The position numbers and the translations under genes are program-made. From Gemmobacter aquaticus (lineage in GTDB: Bacteria; Pseudomonadota; Alphaproteobacteria; Rhodobacterales; Rhodobacteraceae): a DNA stretch of 64,000 bases. Shown in pieces: positions 17,915 to 26,343 of this stretch; positions within the stretch are counted from its first letter, which is position 1, and every line of letters starts with the position of its first letter. The DNA lies in contig NZ_VOAK01000026.1 in assembly GCF_007859075.1 (NCBI RefSeq), positions 62,001-126,000 on the forward strand, given 5' to 3'. The notes under the pieces were generated by a model. It ran no database searches, was not told where the DNA came from, and was given only the letters and a program-made list of their open reading frames with translations.

Positions 17915-19312
17915 TCAGCCCACTGGCACGTCCGACGCAGTCGGCTGACCTCGGACGAGGACCAGGGCGGTCAGCGCTGCAAGTGCTGCGACGACAGCCG
18001 CTCCGAGGAAGGCCATCCGGTAGCCGGCGAGCACCGCTTCGGGTTCACCGCCCATGGACGCTGACAGTGACACCATCACCGCCAGACCAAGAGCCGAACC
18101 GACTTGGTAAGTCGTGTTAATCAGGCCCGAGGCAAGACCGGTGTCCTGAGGGGCTGCACCGCCCATGCCGATCATCGTCGCCGGGATGTAGGCCAGCGAC
18201 ATGCCGACTGCAGCCAGCAGAGAAACCGGCAGCACGTTCGCGAGGAGTGTTCCTTCGGCTGGCAGCGTAGAGAACAGAACCAGCGACACGGCTAGGGCAA
18301 CGAGGCCCATCACCAGCACCGGCTTGACACCGAAGCGGCCAATCAATGGGCCAGTCAGTCGGACCATCATAACCATGATGACCAGCGTCATCGGCAGAAG
18401 CGCGAGGCCAGAGCCGAAAGCCGAGAGGTTCAGCACGTTCTGAAGGTAGAGGTTCATGAAGAACCACAGCGGGATCCAAGCCGCGCCGAGGAATGCCATA
18501 ACCAGATTGCCAGCGGCGAGGCCGGGTGCGCGGAAGATGCGCAAGGGCAAAAGCGGTTGTTTTGACGCGGCTTGCAGCCCCAGAAACGTGACAAGTAGGA
18601 CGGCCGCAAGGCCAAGCAGCCCGAGCGTCTGCGGAACAAGCCAACCAACGTGCTCACCCGTCACGATGGCATATACTGCCGCAACGATGGCACCAGTCAC
18701 GAGGCCCGAGTCTATCAGGCCGATCTTGCCTTTGGTGCCTCGGATGGCGCGCAGGGCCAAAGGTCCTGCAGATAGAACGGCAAGGCCGAGCGGCAGGTTG
18801 ATCAGGAAGGTCCAGGACCAGCTCATCCATTCGGTGATGACACCCCCAAGAAAAACGCCTGCGGTGCCACCTGCTGCGGCCGAGGCGCCCCAGAACCCGA
18901 ATGCCTTCCTCAGTTCCGCAGGTTGGCCGCCGAAGAGGCGCATCAGGATTGTCAGTGCCGCGGGGGCGATCAGTGCAGCGCCGACGCCCTGCAGTGCGCG
19001 TCCGCTCAGCAGCACATCCGGGCTGCCAGCAAGCCCGGCAACGGCGGATGCGGCGGTCAGGATGCCGAACCCCCAAAGAAAGATGCGCCGCGCGCCGAAC
19101 ACGTCAGCGAGCTTGCCGCCCAGCAGAAGGAGGCCACCGAAGGCGATGACGTAGGCGTTGAAGATCCAGCTTAGCCCTTCGTCTGTGAAGCCGAGGTCAG
19201 CCTGGATGGCGGGCAGGGCCACACCGATGATGGAAGTATCAAGGATCACGATGAACTGCGCGGCGCAGAGAAGCGCGAGCGCCTTCCAACGCTTTGGATC
19301 AGGAAGCGACAT
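17915..19312 (-). CDS. MFS drug/metal exporter, DHA2 (EmrB/QacA) type, 465 aa
   Basis: The start at 19312 (MSLPDPKRWKALALLCAAQF) is preferred over an upstream in-frame ATG because AAAAGGA precedes it and the first transmembrane helix then starts at the usual place. Motifs include LDTSIIGVALPAIQADLG, motif A-like GGKLADVFGARR (about 67-78) and motif C in the fifth helix. About 14 hydrophobic segments fit a 14-TMS proton antiporter. A MerR-type operator lies upstream at 19368-19398, so the exporter appears to be part of the metal regulon. Its substrate is not determined by sequence. Confidence 0.9.
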   Translation of the reverse strand: MSLPDPKRWKALALLCAAQFIVILDTSIIGVALPAIQADLGFTDEGLSWIFNAYVIAFGGLLLLGGKLADVFGARRIFLWGFGILTAASAVAGLAGSPDVLLSGRALQGVGAALIAPAALTILMRLFGGQPAELRKAFGFWGASAAAGGTAGVFLGGVITEWMSWSWTFLINLPLGLAVLSAGPLALRAIRGTKGKIGLIDSGLVTGAIVAAVYAIVTGEHVGWLVPQTLGLLGLAAVLLVTFLGLQAASKQPLLPLRIFRAPGLAAGNLVMAFLGAAWIPLWFFMNLYLQNVLNLSAFGSGLALLPMTLVIMVMMVRLTGPLIGRFGVKPVLVMGLVALAVSLVLFSTLPAEGTLLANVLPVSLLAAVGMSLAYIPATMIGMGGAAPQDTGLASGLINTTYQVGSALGLAVMVSLSASMGGEPEAVLAGYRMAFLGAAVVAALAALTALVLVRGQPTASDVPVG

Positions 19313-19367
19313 GGGAGGATGTCCTTTTGCTAAGGGTTTCCCGCAGCGATTCGTGCGGATACCTCGC

Positions 19368-19398
19368 ATCCTCCGGGCTCCCATCATGGAAGGGACAA
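19368..19398 (-). promoter_or_regulatory. MerR/CueR-type operator-promoter of the MFS gene
   Basis: Minus strand: TTGTCC at 19398-19393, followed within the 19-bp spacer by the dyad CTTCCATGATGGGAG. MerR-family promoters place a dyad inside an overlong 19-20 bp spacer. The -10 hexamer (GAGGAT) is weak. The dyad closely matches the site before the CueR-like gene. Confidence 0.6.
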
Positions 19399-19470
19399 CG
19401 CACCTCCCAGCGTGTCAGGGCGCCCATTTGACCGAATTTTTCTCAGCCTGTTCCCATATCCGATCGGAGA

Positions 19471-19501
19471 TTGACCCTCTCACCCTTGGAGGCAGCAGAA
19501 G
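19471..19501 (+). promoter_or_regulatory. MerR/CueR-type operator-promoter of the 65-aa protein gene
   Basis: TTGACC at 19471 is followed by CTCTCACCCTTGGAGGC, a degenerate copy of the dyad seen before the other metal genes, within a 19-bp spacer. The hexamer at the -10 position is CAGAAG, close to CAGAAA at the neighbouring site (19808-19813). It is the weakest dyad of the set. Confidence 0.5.
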
Positions 19502-19537
19502 GCGAATCGTTGCAACTCAGCCCTCAGGAGACCACAA

Positions 19538-19735
19538 ATGCCTCGTACCCTGTCCTCCACCAAACCAACGTCACTGCTGGGGAAGTTTCTTCAGCTTCTC
19601 CGAACCGCGACGATCGAACGGCTGGTTCTTCCCGATCTGGATGGGACGGAAATTGACGAGCTCATCCTGCTCGAGTCGCATCTGGCCCTGCCGCCGACCC
19701 CTTTCGTTGCCGGGCCGAGGCCGCCGCTCCCCTAA
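19538..19735 (+). CDS. small protein of unknown function in the metal island, 65 aa
   Basis: The ATG at 19538 follows a CAGGAGACCACAA site and lies 37 bp downstream of a MerR-type operator. The product begins MPRTLSSTKPTSLLGKFLQLL and has an acidic middle (LPDLDGTEIDELILLESHLAL) with a Pro-rich tail. No Cys or His cluster and no signal peptide is present. No family is recognised. The promoter-like site and good ribosome-binding site support it as a real gene that responds with the metal genes. Confidence 0.6.
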   Translation: MPRTLSSTKPTSLLGKFLQLLRTATIERLVLPDLDGTEIDELILLESHLALPPTPFVAGPRPPLP

Positions 19736-19782
19736 GGACCCTCAGCATGAGCACAAGCGGTTCTCTCGACGAAAATCCACTC

Positions 19783-19813
19783 TTGACCCTCCAATCATGG
19801 GAAGGTGCAGAAA
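19783..19813 (+). promoter_or_regulatory. MerR/CueR-type operator-promoter of the regulator gene
   Basis: TTGACC at 19783, then the dyad CCCTCCAATCATGGGAAGG and a CAGAAA hexamer after a 19-bp spacer. It lies 43 bp before the regulator ATG, which suggests autoregulation as in other MerR-family loci. Confidence 0.65.
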
Positions 19814-19855
19814 GGGATCAGAACCTACCCGCGCAGACAGGAACGGAGTCTTGCC

Positions 19856-20305
19856 ATGAACATCGGTGACGCCTCGAAAGCGACCGGCATCTCGGTGAAG
19901 ATGCTGCGTTACTATGAAGAGATCGGTCTCGTCCGTCCCGCCCTGAGGGCGTACTCGGGGTATAGGGTCTACTCTGAGCAAAACATCGCCACGCTGCGCT
20001 TCGTGCGACGCGCTCGCGACCTGGGGTTTCAGGTTAAGCAGATCGCGTCGCTTCTGGACCTCTGGCAGAACGGGAGCCGTGCGAGCGCCGACGTGAAGTC
20101 GCTGGCGCTGGCGCATGTTCGCGAATTGGAGGAACGTCGCCGCCAGCTTGACGAGATGATCGCCACGCTTGAGCACCTGGCACATCACTGCCATGGCGAT
20201 GATCGACCGGACTGCCCGATCCTTCAGGGGTTGAGCGCTGATGATCCGCACCCATCGCGGGCAGCGCGTCGGAAAGCGCCACGCCCAACATTTGCTGCGC
20301 CGTGA
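19856..20305 (+). CDS. cueR: CueR-like MerR-family metal-responsive regulator, 149 aa
   Basis: MerR helix-turn-helix: MNIGDASKATGISVKMLRYY, then EEIGLVRP. A long dimerisation helix (about residues 80-108) follows, then the metal-binding loop HCHGDDRPDCPIL. Its two cysteines fall at residues 112 and 120, the positions of the Cu(I)-binding cysteines of E. coli CueR. This spacing argues for a monovalent Cu/Ag/Au sensor rather than Hg or Zn. The ATG at 19856 follows GGAGTC. CueR-type activators twist the overlong spacer of their target promoters, which fits the operator set found here. Confidence 0.88.
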   Translation: MNIGDASKATGISVKMLRYYEEIGLVRPALRAYSGYRVYSEQNIATLRFVRRARDLGFQVKQIASLLDLWQNGSRASADVKSLALAHVRELEERRRQLDEMIATLEHLAHHCHGDDRPDCPILQGLSADDPHPSRAARRKAPRPTFAAP

Positions 20306-20361
20306 CACCCTTGCTTACAGCCGTATGATGCCGTGATTGGCCGACCCAGACCCCAGGCCAG

Positions 20362-20832
20362 CACCTTGTCACCGGGTAGGTTTGCCATCGAGTAATCGCG
20401 CGGCGGCTCTCCCGGGGTTTCAAGCGTCGCATAATGGCTGGAGGCAAAACGCAAAGCCGGGCCCTTGGCTCTCAGTCAAAGCTGAAGAATGTCGTGCGTC
20501 AGCGGCTTGCATTAGACAACTTCGCCCCGGAGTGTATCAAACGGACGCGTTGTTGCGTCACCCTCCAGCCAGACAATGCTTGCGTTCCCTGTCGGAACGG
20601 CGCGGCATGCGAGGATCAGACCCGCTGCCCGCTCTTCGGGTGGCAGCGCAAAGCGGGAATGTTCAAACAGATCGACTGCGCCCTCGACAAGCCGGGTTTT
20701 GCATCGACCGCAGCGGCCAGACTTGCAGCCATGAGGATAATCTATACTGGCGGCCAGTGCGGCCGACAGTATGGTTTCGCCGTCCTGTACCTCTACGGTC
20801 CGGGCAATGTTCAGAAAGGTGACGTCAGGCAA
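20362..20832 (-). pseudogene. 2Fe-2S ferredoxin/FAD oxidoreductase relic
   Basis: A TTG at 20832, with GGAG upstream, could open a plant-type ferredoxin domain: ARTVEVQDGETILSAALAA, then the cluster ligands CKSGRCGRCKTRL and ILACRA. The frame meets TAA after GEVV and TGA about 13 codons later. It then continues in the same frame as RAKGPALRFASSHYATLETP and PPRDYSMANLPGDKVL, the start of a ferredoxin-NAD(P)+ reductase FAD domain. After DKVL similarity is lost. A reductase of the phenol-hydroxylase type has thus been cut down and carries two stops. The 107-residue ferredoxin part might still fold. Confidence 0.75.
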
Positions 20833-20943
20833 GTTGGCGTAACTCCGAGCAGGGTGGGTATAGTGACGCGAAACGAACGATCGACAAAGTTCGGCTGGAG
20901 GTAACACGGGAGCGGAGCGAACCAGCCGAGCGCGCGGCGGAGA

Positions 20944-21204
20944 TCAGGTGGGCCATGCCCCCACCTCTTTCAGATGTGCCTCGATCCGTGGTTTCTGATC
21001 CGGGTAAGTGCCGTAAGTGAACCAGTCCCCGATCTCGGTAATCGGGGCGACGCGTATGCCGAAGCGGCGCTTGGCCTCGTCCATGACGGTCAGTTCGGTA
21101 AGGTCGCGTTCATCGAACGGGACACCAGTCCGGTCGAGCCAAGCCTTTAGCGCTCGGCAATCGGGACAGGTTGGCGTGGAGTAGACGGTGACATTGATGG
21201 TCAT
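20944..21204 (-). CDS. glutaredoxin-family protein (NrdH-like), 86 aa
   Basis: The thioredoxin-fold N-terminus MTINVTVYSTPTCPDCRALK has the redox motif CPDC at residues 13-16, with VAPITEIGDW near residue 52 at the cis-proline position. Length fits NrdH/glutaredoxin proteins. GAAGGACA precedes the ATG. It lies just downstream of the copA-like gene on the same strand, so it may be co-transcribed and reduce thiols damaged by copper. The specific electron partner cannot be inferred. Confidence 0.85.
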   Translation of the reverse strand: MTINVTVYSTPTCPDCRALKAWLDRTGVPFDERDLTELTVMDEAKRRFGIRVAPITEIGDWFTYGTYPDQKPRIEAHLKEVGAWPT

Positions 21205-21263
21205 TGCAGGTGTCCTTCATTGAGCTTGTAGGGGGGCATGCGTTTCGCAGGGAGGCCACGGGA

Positions 21264-23747
21264 TCAGGCAGAGCGCAGCGGCTCCGCCATCGGAGCCTTG
21301 AAGCGGCGCAACCGAAGCGCATTGCCAAGGACAAAGACCGAGGACAGAGCCATCGCTCCGGCCGCGAAGACCGGCGAGAGCAGGATACCCGAGACTGGCC
21401 ACAATGCGCCGGCAGCGACCGGGATCAGTGCTGCATTGTAGGCGAAGGCCCAGAACAGGTTCTGACGGATGTTCTGCATTGTTGCCCGGCTGAGCGCGAT
21501 TGCATTCGGTACTCCCTTCAGGCTGCCCGACATCAGCACCACGTCCGCCGCCTCGATTGCCACGTCCGTGCCGGTGCCGATGGCAAGGCCGACGTCGGCC
21601 TCGGCCAATGCCGGGGCGTCGTTGATGCCGTCGCCGACGAAGGCCACCGGGCCAAGCGCCTTCAGCCGCTTGATCGCCGCGACCTTGCCATCGGGCAGCA
21701 CCTCGGCCACCACCTCGTCAATCTTCAACCGTCTGGCAATCGCTTCAGCCGTGCGGCGGTTATCGCCTGTTATCATTGCGACCTTCAGCCCAAGAGCGTG
21801 AAGTGCGCTGATCGCTTCGGGCGTAGTCGCCTTGATAGGATCAGCGACGGCGATGATCGCGGCGAGACGCCCGCCGATCGCCGCATAGAAGGGCGATTTT
21901 CCTTCGTCGGCCAGGCGCATGGCCGTTGCGGCGAAGCTCGTCACATCATGGCCCAATTCGGCCATGAAGCGGTCGGCGCCGATCTCGACGCGCAGGCCTC
22001 CTGCCTCTGCAGTGACACCGAACCCGGTGACGCTCTCGAAAGAGGAAAGGGCAGGAAGTGCCAGACCTTCAGTTGCCGCCGCTGCGACGATGGCTCGGGC
22101 GATTGGATGTTCGGACTTCTCCTCTACCGCCGCGATCCGCGACAGGACATCGGCGCGGTCGAAACCGTCGGCCACGACGAGATCGGTTAGCGTCGGCTTG
22201 CCTTCTGTCAGCGTGCCGGTCTTGTCCAGTGCGACGACCTTTGCGTCCTGCAATCCCTGCAGAGCATCTCCCTTGCGGAATAGTACGCCCAGTTCCGCGC
22301 CCCGCCCGGTGCCAACCATGATCGAAGTCGGCGTCGCCAGACCCATCGCGCATGGGCAGGCGATGATCAGCACTGCCACTGCGTTCACGAGGCCGAATGT
22401 CAGCGCCGGATCGGGACCGAATAGAAACCAGACGCCGAATGTCAGCGCAGCAAGCGTCATGACAGCGGGGACGAACCACATGGTGATCTTGTCCACTAGC
22501 CCTTGGATCGGCAGCTTGGAGCCTTGCGCCTCTTCGACCATGCGGATGATCTGAGCCAGCATCGTATCGCTTCCGACGGCCGTGGTGCGGAAGGCAAAGG
22601 CGCCGGTCTGGTTGACGGTGCCCGCAGTGACAACTGCTCCAGCGGATTTGGCCACCGGCAATGGCTCGCCGGTGATCATCGACTCGTCGATCCAGCTTTC
22701 ACCCTCGACCACTTCTCCATCGACTGGGACGCGCTCGCCGGGACGCACCTCGACGATGTCGCCGGGCGCAACTTGGGATACATCGACCTCCAAAACGATC
22801 CCGCCGCGACGCACGCGGGCAGACTTGGCCTGAAGCCCGACCAGCCGCTTGATCGCCTCGGATGTCCGTCCCTTGGCCCGGGCCTCCAGGACGCGGCCCA
22901 AAAGGATCAGCGTGACGATGACGGCTGCGGCCTCGTAATAGACGTTCACCGTGCCCGCAGGCAGCAGTGCAGGAGCAAAGGTCGCGACCAGCGAATAGAG
23001 GTATGCCGCCAGCGTGCCGACCGCGACGAGGCTATTCATGTCGGGTGCGGCGCGCAGCAGCGCAGGAATACCTTTCTGGTAGAAGCGGATGCCGGGGAAG
23101 GCGAGCACCAGTGTGGTCAGCACGAACTGGATCAGCCAGCTTGCCGTCTCGCCGATGGTCGATGCGATGAGGTGGTGCATGCCAGGGATGACATGGCTCC
23201 CCATCTCCAGGATGAAGACTGGAAGCGTCAGGCCTGTCGCAATGGCCAGATCGCGGGTGAGGGCGCGATATTCTTCTTCCTTCTTGCTGTCGGCTTCGGC
23301 ATTGGCTGCGGCGCTGCGATCAACTGGGTGGGCGACGTAGCCCACTTCCTCGACCGCGCGGATCAGGGTTGCCACGTCTGCGCTGCCCTTCACCGTCGCG
23401 CGTTCAGTCGCGAGGTTCACTGTCGCCTCCGAAACACCCGGAACAGCGCGCAAGGCGCGTTCGACCCGACCAACGCAAGAGGCGCAAGTCATGCCGTCGA
23501 TGGAGAGCTCGATGGTCCCCGCGCTAACGCTATAACCTACGTTCTCGACCGCGCGGATCAGATCGACCCGCGCGACGGGCGTGGCGAGCCGAACATCGGC
23601 GCGCTCGGTGGCAAGGTTGACACTGGCATCTACGACTCCCGCGACGCCCTTGAGCGCGCGTTCGACGCGCCCAACGCAGGAGGCGCAGGTCATGCCCTCG
23701 ATAGAGAGCGATACCGTCTCACGGATAAAGGTGGATGGCGCATTCAT
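21264..23747 (-). CDS. copA: Cu(I)-translocating P1B-type ATPase CopA, 827 aa
   Basis: Two N-terminal heavy-metal-associated domains have GMTCASC at residues 18-24 and 85-91. The membrane ion site CPC is at 464-466, the actuator TGE at 359-361 and the phosphorylation motif DKTGT at 508-512, followed by TGDN and GDGIND. This is the complete architecture of a copper-exporting P1B-1 ATPase. The start at 23747 follows GAAGGGA; the longer open frame upstream runs through the operator region. A MerR-type operator on the same strand (23783-23813) predicts copper induction. The pump moves Cu(I) from cytoplasm to periplasm, where the nearby oxidase can act. Confidence 0.96.
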   Translation of the reverse strand: MNAPSTFIRETVSLSIEGMTCASCVGRVERALKGVAGVVDASVNLATERADVRLATPVARVDLIRAVENVGYSVSAGTIELSIDGMTCASCVGRVERALRAVPGVSEATVNLATERATVKGSADVATLIRAVEEVGYVAHPVDRSAAANAEADSKKEEEYRALTRDLAIATGLTLPVFILEMGSHVIPGMHHLIASTIGETASWLIQFVLTTLVLAFPGIRFYQKGIPALLRAAPDMNSLVAVGTLAAYLYSLVATFAPALLPAGTVNVYYEAAAVIVTLILLGRVLEARAKGRTSEAIKRLVGLQAKSARVRRGGIVLEVDVSQVAPGDIVEVRPGERVPVDGEVVEGESWIDESMITGEPLPVAKSAGAVVTAGTVNQTGAFAFRTTAVGSDTMLAQIIRMVEEAQGSKLPIQGLVDKITMWFVPAVMTLAALTFGVWFLFGPDPALTFGLVNAVAVLIIACPCAMGLATPTSIMVGTGRGAELGVLFRKGDALQGLQDAKVVALDKTGTLTEGKPTLTDLVVADGFDRADVLSRIAAVEEKSEHPIARAIVAAAATEGLALPALSSFESVTGFGVTAEAGGLRVEIGADRFMAELGHDVTSFAATAMRLADEGKSPFYAAIGGRLAAIIAVADPIKATTPEAISALHALGLKVAMITGDNRRTAEAIARRLKIDEVVAEVLPDGKVAAIKRLKALGPVAFVGDGINDAPALAEADVGLAIGTGTDVAIEAADVVLMSGSLKGVPNAIALSRATMQNIRQNLFWAFAYNAALIPVAAGALWPVSGILLSPVFAAGAMALSSVFVLGNALRLRRFKAPMAEPLRSA

Positions 23748-23782
23748 GGCTGATTCCCTTCGGGTTCCAGGTAATGCGCAAA

Positions 23783-23813
23783 GGAATGGGATCTCCCATC
23801 TTGGGAGGGTCAA
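23783..23813 (-). promoter_or_regulatory. MerR/CueR-type operator-promoter of copA
   Basis: Minus strand: TTGACC at 23813-23808, then the near-perfect dyad CTCCCAAGATGGGAG within a 19-bp spacer. It lies 36 bp upstream of the copA start. The -10 hexamer (CATTCC) is poor. Confidence 0.65.
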
Positions 23814-23861
23814 GGGGAGATTTGGCCCTAAAAGAAAGATGCAAAAATTGGGCGATGGCTC

Positions 23862-23892
23862 TTGACCCTCCCATACTGGGAACGCCCACTTG
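23862..23892 (+). promoter_or_regulatory. MerR/CueR-type operator-promoter of the copper-chaperone gene
   Basis: TTGACC at 23862, then CTCCCATACTGGGAACG. It is divergent from the copA operator about 50 bp away, so both genes should respond to the same regulator. Confidence 0.65.
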
Positions 23893-23923
23893 TCGTTTCG
23901 CCAATCAAACATAGGAGGCGAAT

Positions 23924-24124
23924 ATGCAATTCCATATCAAGAACATGACTTGCTTCGGTTGCGCCCGAAGCGTGACGGCCGCGATCCAGTCGATCGACAA
24001 GACCGCTGTGGTCAGTGCCGATCCCGAAAGCCGAAAGATTGACGTCGTGACGACGGCAAGCCGAACGGAGATCGAAGCCATTCTCGCTGAAGCGGGCTAT
24101 CCTGCCGCCGCTGAGCTCGCGTGA
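23924..24124 (+). CDS. copZ: heavy-metal-associated copper chaperone (CopZ-like), 66 aa
   Basis: This is a single HMA domain: [20 protein letters not shown], with the metal motif MTCFGC giving Cys at residues 10 and 13. Its length is typical for CopZ/MerP-type chaperones, and the lack of a signal peptide favours a cytoplasmic CopZ role, passing Cu(I) to CopA or the CueR-like sensor. AGGAGGCGAAT precedes the ATG. It is divergent from copA and starts a cluster of small genes leading to the multicopper oxidase. Confidence 0.9.
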   Translation: MQFHIKNMTCFGCARSVTAAIQSIDKTAVVSADPESRKIDVVTTASRTEIEAILAEAGYPAAAELA

Positions 24125-24136
24125 CGGAGGCCAAAG

Positions 24137-24301
24137 ATGTCGCGTCTCTCTGTGGCCTTTCTTGCATCGGCGGCAGTCGTCGTACTTCTGCTGGGCTCGA
24201 TCCAGGTGCAATTGGCTAAGGCGGCCACTGTCCGGAATGGGACGGTCACCGAAGCAGCACCAGATGGGGCGACCGCCGCCGAAGTACATACGGGGCACTG
24301 A
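24137..24301 (+). CDS. small membrane-anchored or secreted protein, 54 aa
   Basis: The ATG at 24137 follows GGAGGCCAAAG and lies 12 bp after the chaperone stop. The product MSRLSVAFLASAAVVVLLLG starts with one strongly hydrophobic segment (residues 5-22), followed by a short polar tail ending EVHTGH. The His-containing tail would face the periplasm. No family is recognised. The strong ribosome-binding site and tight spacing to copZ support translation as part of the copper operon. Confidence 0.6.
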   Translation: MSRLSVAFLASAAVVVLLLGSIQVQLAKAATVRNGTVTEAAPDGATAAEVHTGH

Positions 24302-24413
24302 GCATCAACAGGGTGGGCCGGCGCGCTGTTCCACCCTGTTGACATATCTCGATGCCTTTGGTCCGGGCGGGCGGCACACAATGCATAGTGCTGGCAGACT
24401 CTATGGATACCCC

Positions 24414-24719
24414 ATGGCTAAAGCCGATCCTTCGCTGATGGTTGGTCGCTTGGTCACACTTCTGGCCGTAATCGCGGTTGCCGCCGTCGCGGTGGTCGCT
24501 TCTATGCAGATGGCAGGGATGCAGCGTGGTCAGCACCATGCTTCGCCTATGGAGGCGCTGCACGATTTGTCCATCAGGGCAAGGCTTCTTTGCCCTGATG
24601 ATCATGGAGGCAGCACCACGGGGGCCCGGAACTGCGATGCCGCATGTGCGGGGCTTGAGGCGCTTTCCGCGTGTTCAGCTTCCGATGGGCATGGGCGACG
24701 TCCAGGCCTTCCGGCCTGA
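24414..24719 (+). CDS. small membrane protein with Met/His-rich segment, 101 aa
   Basis: The frame from 24414 reads MAKADPSLMVGRLVTLLAVIA, a single transmembrane segment (about residues 9-30). A Met/His-rich stretch MQMAGMQRGQHHASPM, typical of copper-binding tails, follows. The distal half (from about residue 60) has Cys residues but looks less natural, and a frameshift there is possible. The ribosome-binding site is unclear. Its place between the copper chaperone and the oxidase suggests a periplasmic copper role. Confidence 0.45.
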   Translation: MAKADPSLMVGRLVTLLAVIAVAAVAVVASMQMAGMQRGQHHASPMEALHDLSIRARLLCPDDHGGSTTGARNCDAACAGLEALSACSASDGHGRRPGLPA

Positions 24720-24822
24720 CAGACCGCCCCCCGAATTCTGTCTTTTGTGATCGTGCCGGGGCAAATGCCTGCGGTGTCTAATCGACCATGACGAAGGGGC
24801 GTGAAGTCCCGAGGAGTTTACC

Positions 24823-26289
24823 ATGAACATGATGACCAGACGCGGCTTTCTCGCCGCCAGCGCAGCCGCTGCGGCCTTTCCTATACCGCGCACGGCAATG
24901 GCCCGGGCAGATGCACCGCTCGCGCTGATCGCCGCGACCCGTACGCTCGATATCAACGGTCGCGCTGCTACTGTCTTCGGCCTCGCTGGTCCCAGTGGCC
25001 AGGGCCTGATCCTGGACCCTGGTCAAAGGTTCCAGGTCGATCTGACCAATACTCTGGACATCGACACCATCATTCACTGGCACGGCCAGACACCACCGAA
25101 TGTGCAGGACGGCGTGCCAAACATGCCTAGCCCGATGCTCGCAAGGGGAGAAACCCGGTCCTACAGTTTCGAAGCCCGTTCCGGCACGCACTGGATGCAT
25201 AGTCACGTGCCTACGCAAGAAATGCAGCTCCTCGCCGCGCCGCTCATCGTGCGCCGGCCTGAGGACCTGACGGCGGATCGCCAAGAGGTCGTCATGTTCC
25301 TGCATGACTTTTCCTTCAAACCCCCAGAAGAGGTGCTGGCGGACATTGGTGGCGGGCATGGTGCCGTGTCGCATGGCCTGCATGGAAATCATGGAGCCAG
25401 CACTGCCACCCAGCCCATGCCAGACGGGGGGCACGGCGCCATGAACGGGATGGCCGGTATGGGCGGCATGTCCATGGATCTGAACGACTACGACTGGGAC
25501 GCCTACCTTGCCAACGACCGCACGCTGTCGGACCCCGAGGTTGTGCAGGTCGAAAGGGGCGGTCGTATCCGTTTGCGAGTGATCAATGCCGCTGCGGCCA
25601 CGGTCTTCTGGATCGACAGCGGAAAGGTCGCCGCGCGGCTTGTCGCAGTGGATGGGCATGACGTACTTCCGGTCTCCGCTGCCCGGTTTGGGTTGGCTAT
25701 GGGGCAAAGGCTGGATCTCGATATCGACCTGCCGAGCGAAAGAGGTGCATGGCCGATCCTTGCGCTACGGGAGGGTGCAAGGGAGCGGACAGGCCTGATC
25801 CTTGCAACGCCGGGTGCCGAGGTTCAGCGTATCGATGCCATGGCCGAGGTCGTCGCGCCTGCCTTCGACATCGACCTTGCGCAGGAGGCGAAGCTGCTCG
25901 CTCGGACGGCCCTGCCCAAGCGGCCCGTGGACCGCAGCCATATGCTTATGCTGGGCGGATCGATGCAGCCCTATGTCTGGACGATCAACGGTGCGATCTG
26001 GGGTCAGCACAGCCCGGTGACCGCCCGAACTGGCGAACGGGTCGTCCTGTCATTTCACAATACGTCGATGATGGGCCACCCGATGCATCTGCATGGTCAT
26101 GTCTTCCAGGTTGTCGCACTGAACGGGAAGGCGATGGCCGGCGCGCTGCGCGACACGGTCTATGTGCCGCCGAACTCGATGGTCGATGTGGCCCTCGATG
26201 CTGGCGAGGCCGCGCGCTGGATGCTGCATTGCCATCACATGCCGCATCTTGCGACGGGCATGATGACCGAGTTTCAGGTCATTGCTTGA
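24823..26289 (+). CDS. Tat-exported multicopper oxidase (CueO/CopA type), 488 aa
   Basis: The N-terminus MNMMTRRGFLAASAAAAAFP is a twin-arginine signal. The four copper-ligand blocks are present: HWHGQTPPNVQDGVP (from residue 85), THWMHSHVP (about 122-130), HPMHLHGHVF (about 421-430) and MLHCHHMPHLATGMM near the C-terminus. The last block supplies the Cys of the type 1 site. A His/Met-rich insert near residues 180-225 (HGNHG, MPDGGHGAMNGMAGMGGMSM) is typical of cuprous oxidases. It probably oxidises Cu(I) to less toxic Cu(II) in the periplasm. A hairpin terminator follows the stop. Confidence 0.94.
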   Translation: MNMMTRRGFLAASAAAAAFPIPRTAMARADAPLALIAATRTLDINGRAATVFGLAGPSGQGLILDPGQRFQVDLTNTLDIDTIIHWHGQTPPNVQDGVPNMPSPMLARGETRSYSFEARSGTHWMHSHVPTQEMQLLAAPLIVRRPEDLTADRQEVVMFLHDFSFKPPEEVLADIGGGHGAVSHGLHGNHGASTATQPMPDGGHGAMNGMAGMGGMSMDLNDYDWDAYLANDRTLSDPEVVQVERGGRIRLRVINAAAATVFWIDSGKVAARLVAVDGHDVLPVSAARFGLAMGQRLDLDIDLPSERGAWPILALREGARERTGLILATPGAEVQRIDAMAEVVAPAFDIDLAQEAKLLARTALPKRPVDRSHMLMLGGSMQPYVWTINGAIWGQHSPVTARTGERVVLSFHNTSMMGHPMHLHGHVFQVVALNGKAMAGALRDTVYVPPNSMVDVALDAGEAARWMLHCHHMPHLATGMMTEFQVIA

Positions 26290-26301
26290 GGCGTACGCGT
26301 G

Positions 26302-26326
26302 AAGGGCTGCCCTTGGGGCAGCCCTT
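26302..26326 (+). terminator. hairpin terminator after the multicopper oxidase gene
   Basis: AAGGGCTGCCC, loop TTG, GGGCAGCCCTT: an 11-bp perfect stem only 12 bp after the stop codon, followed by TGCT. The short T-run is weak, but the stem is strong and lies between two convergent genes, so it may serve both strands. Confidence 0.75.
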
Positions 26327-26343
26327 TGCTCAAGCTTCGAACG

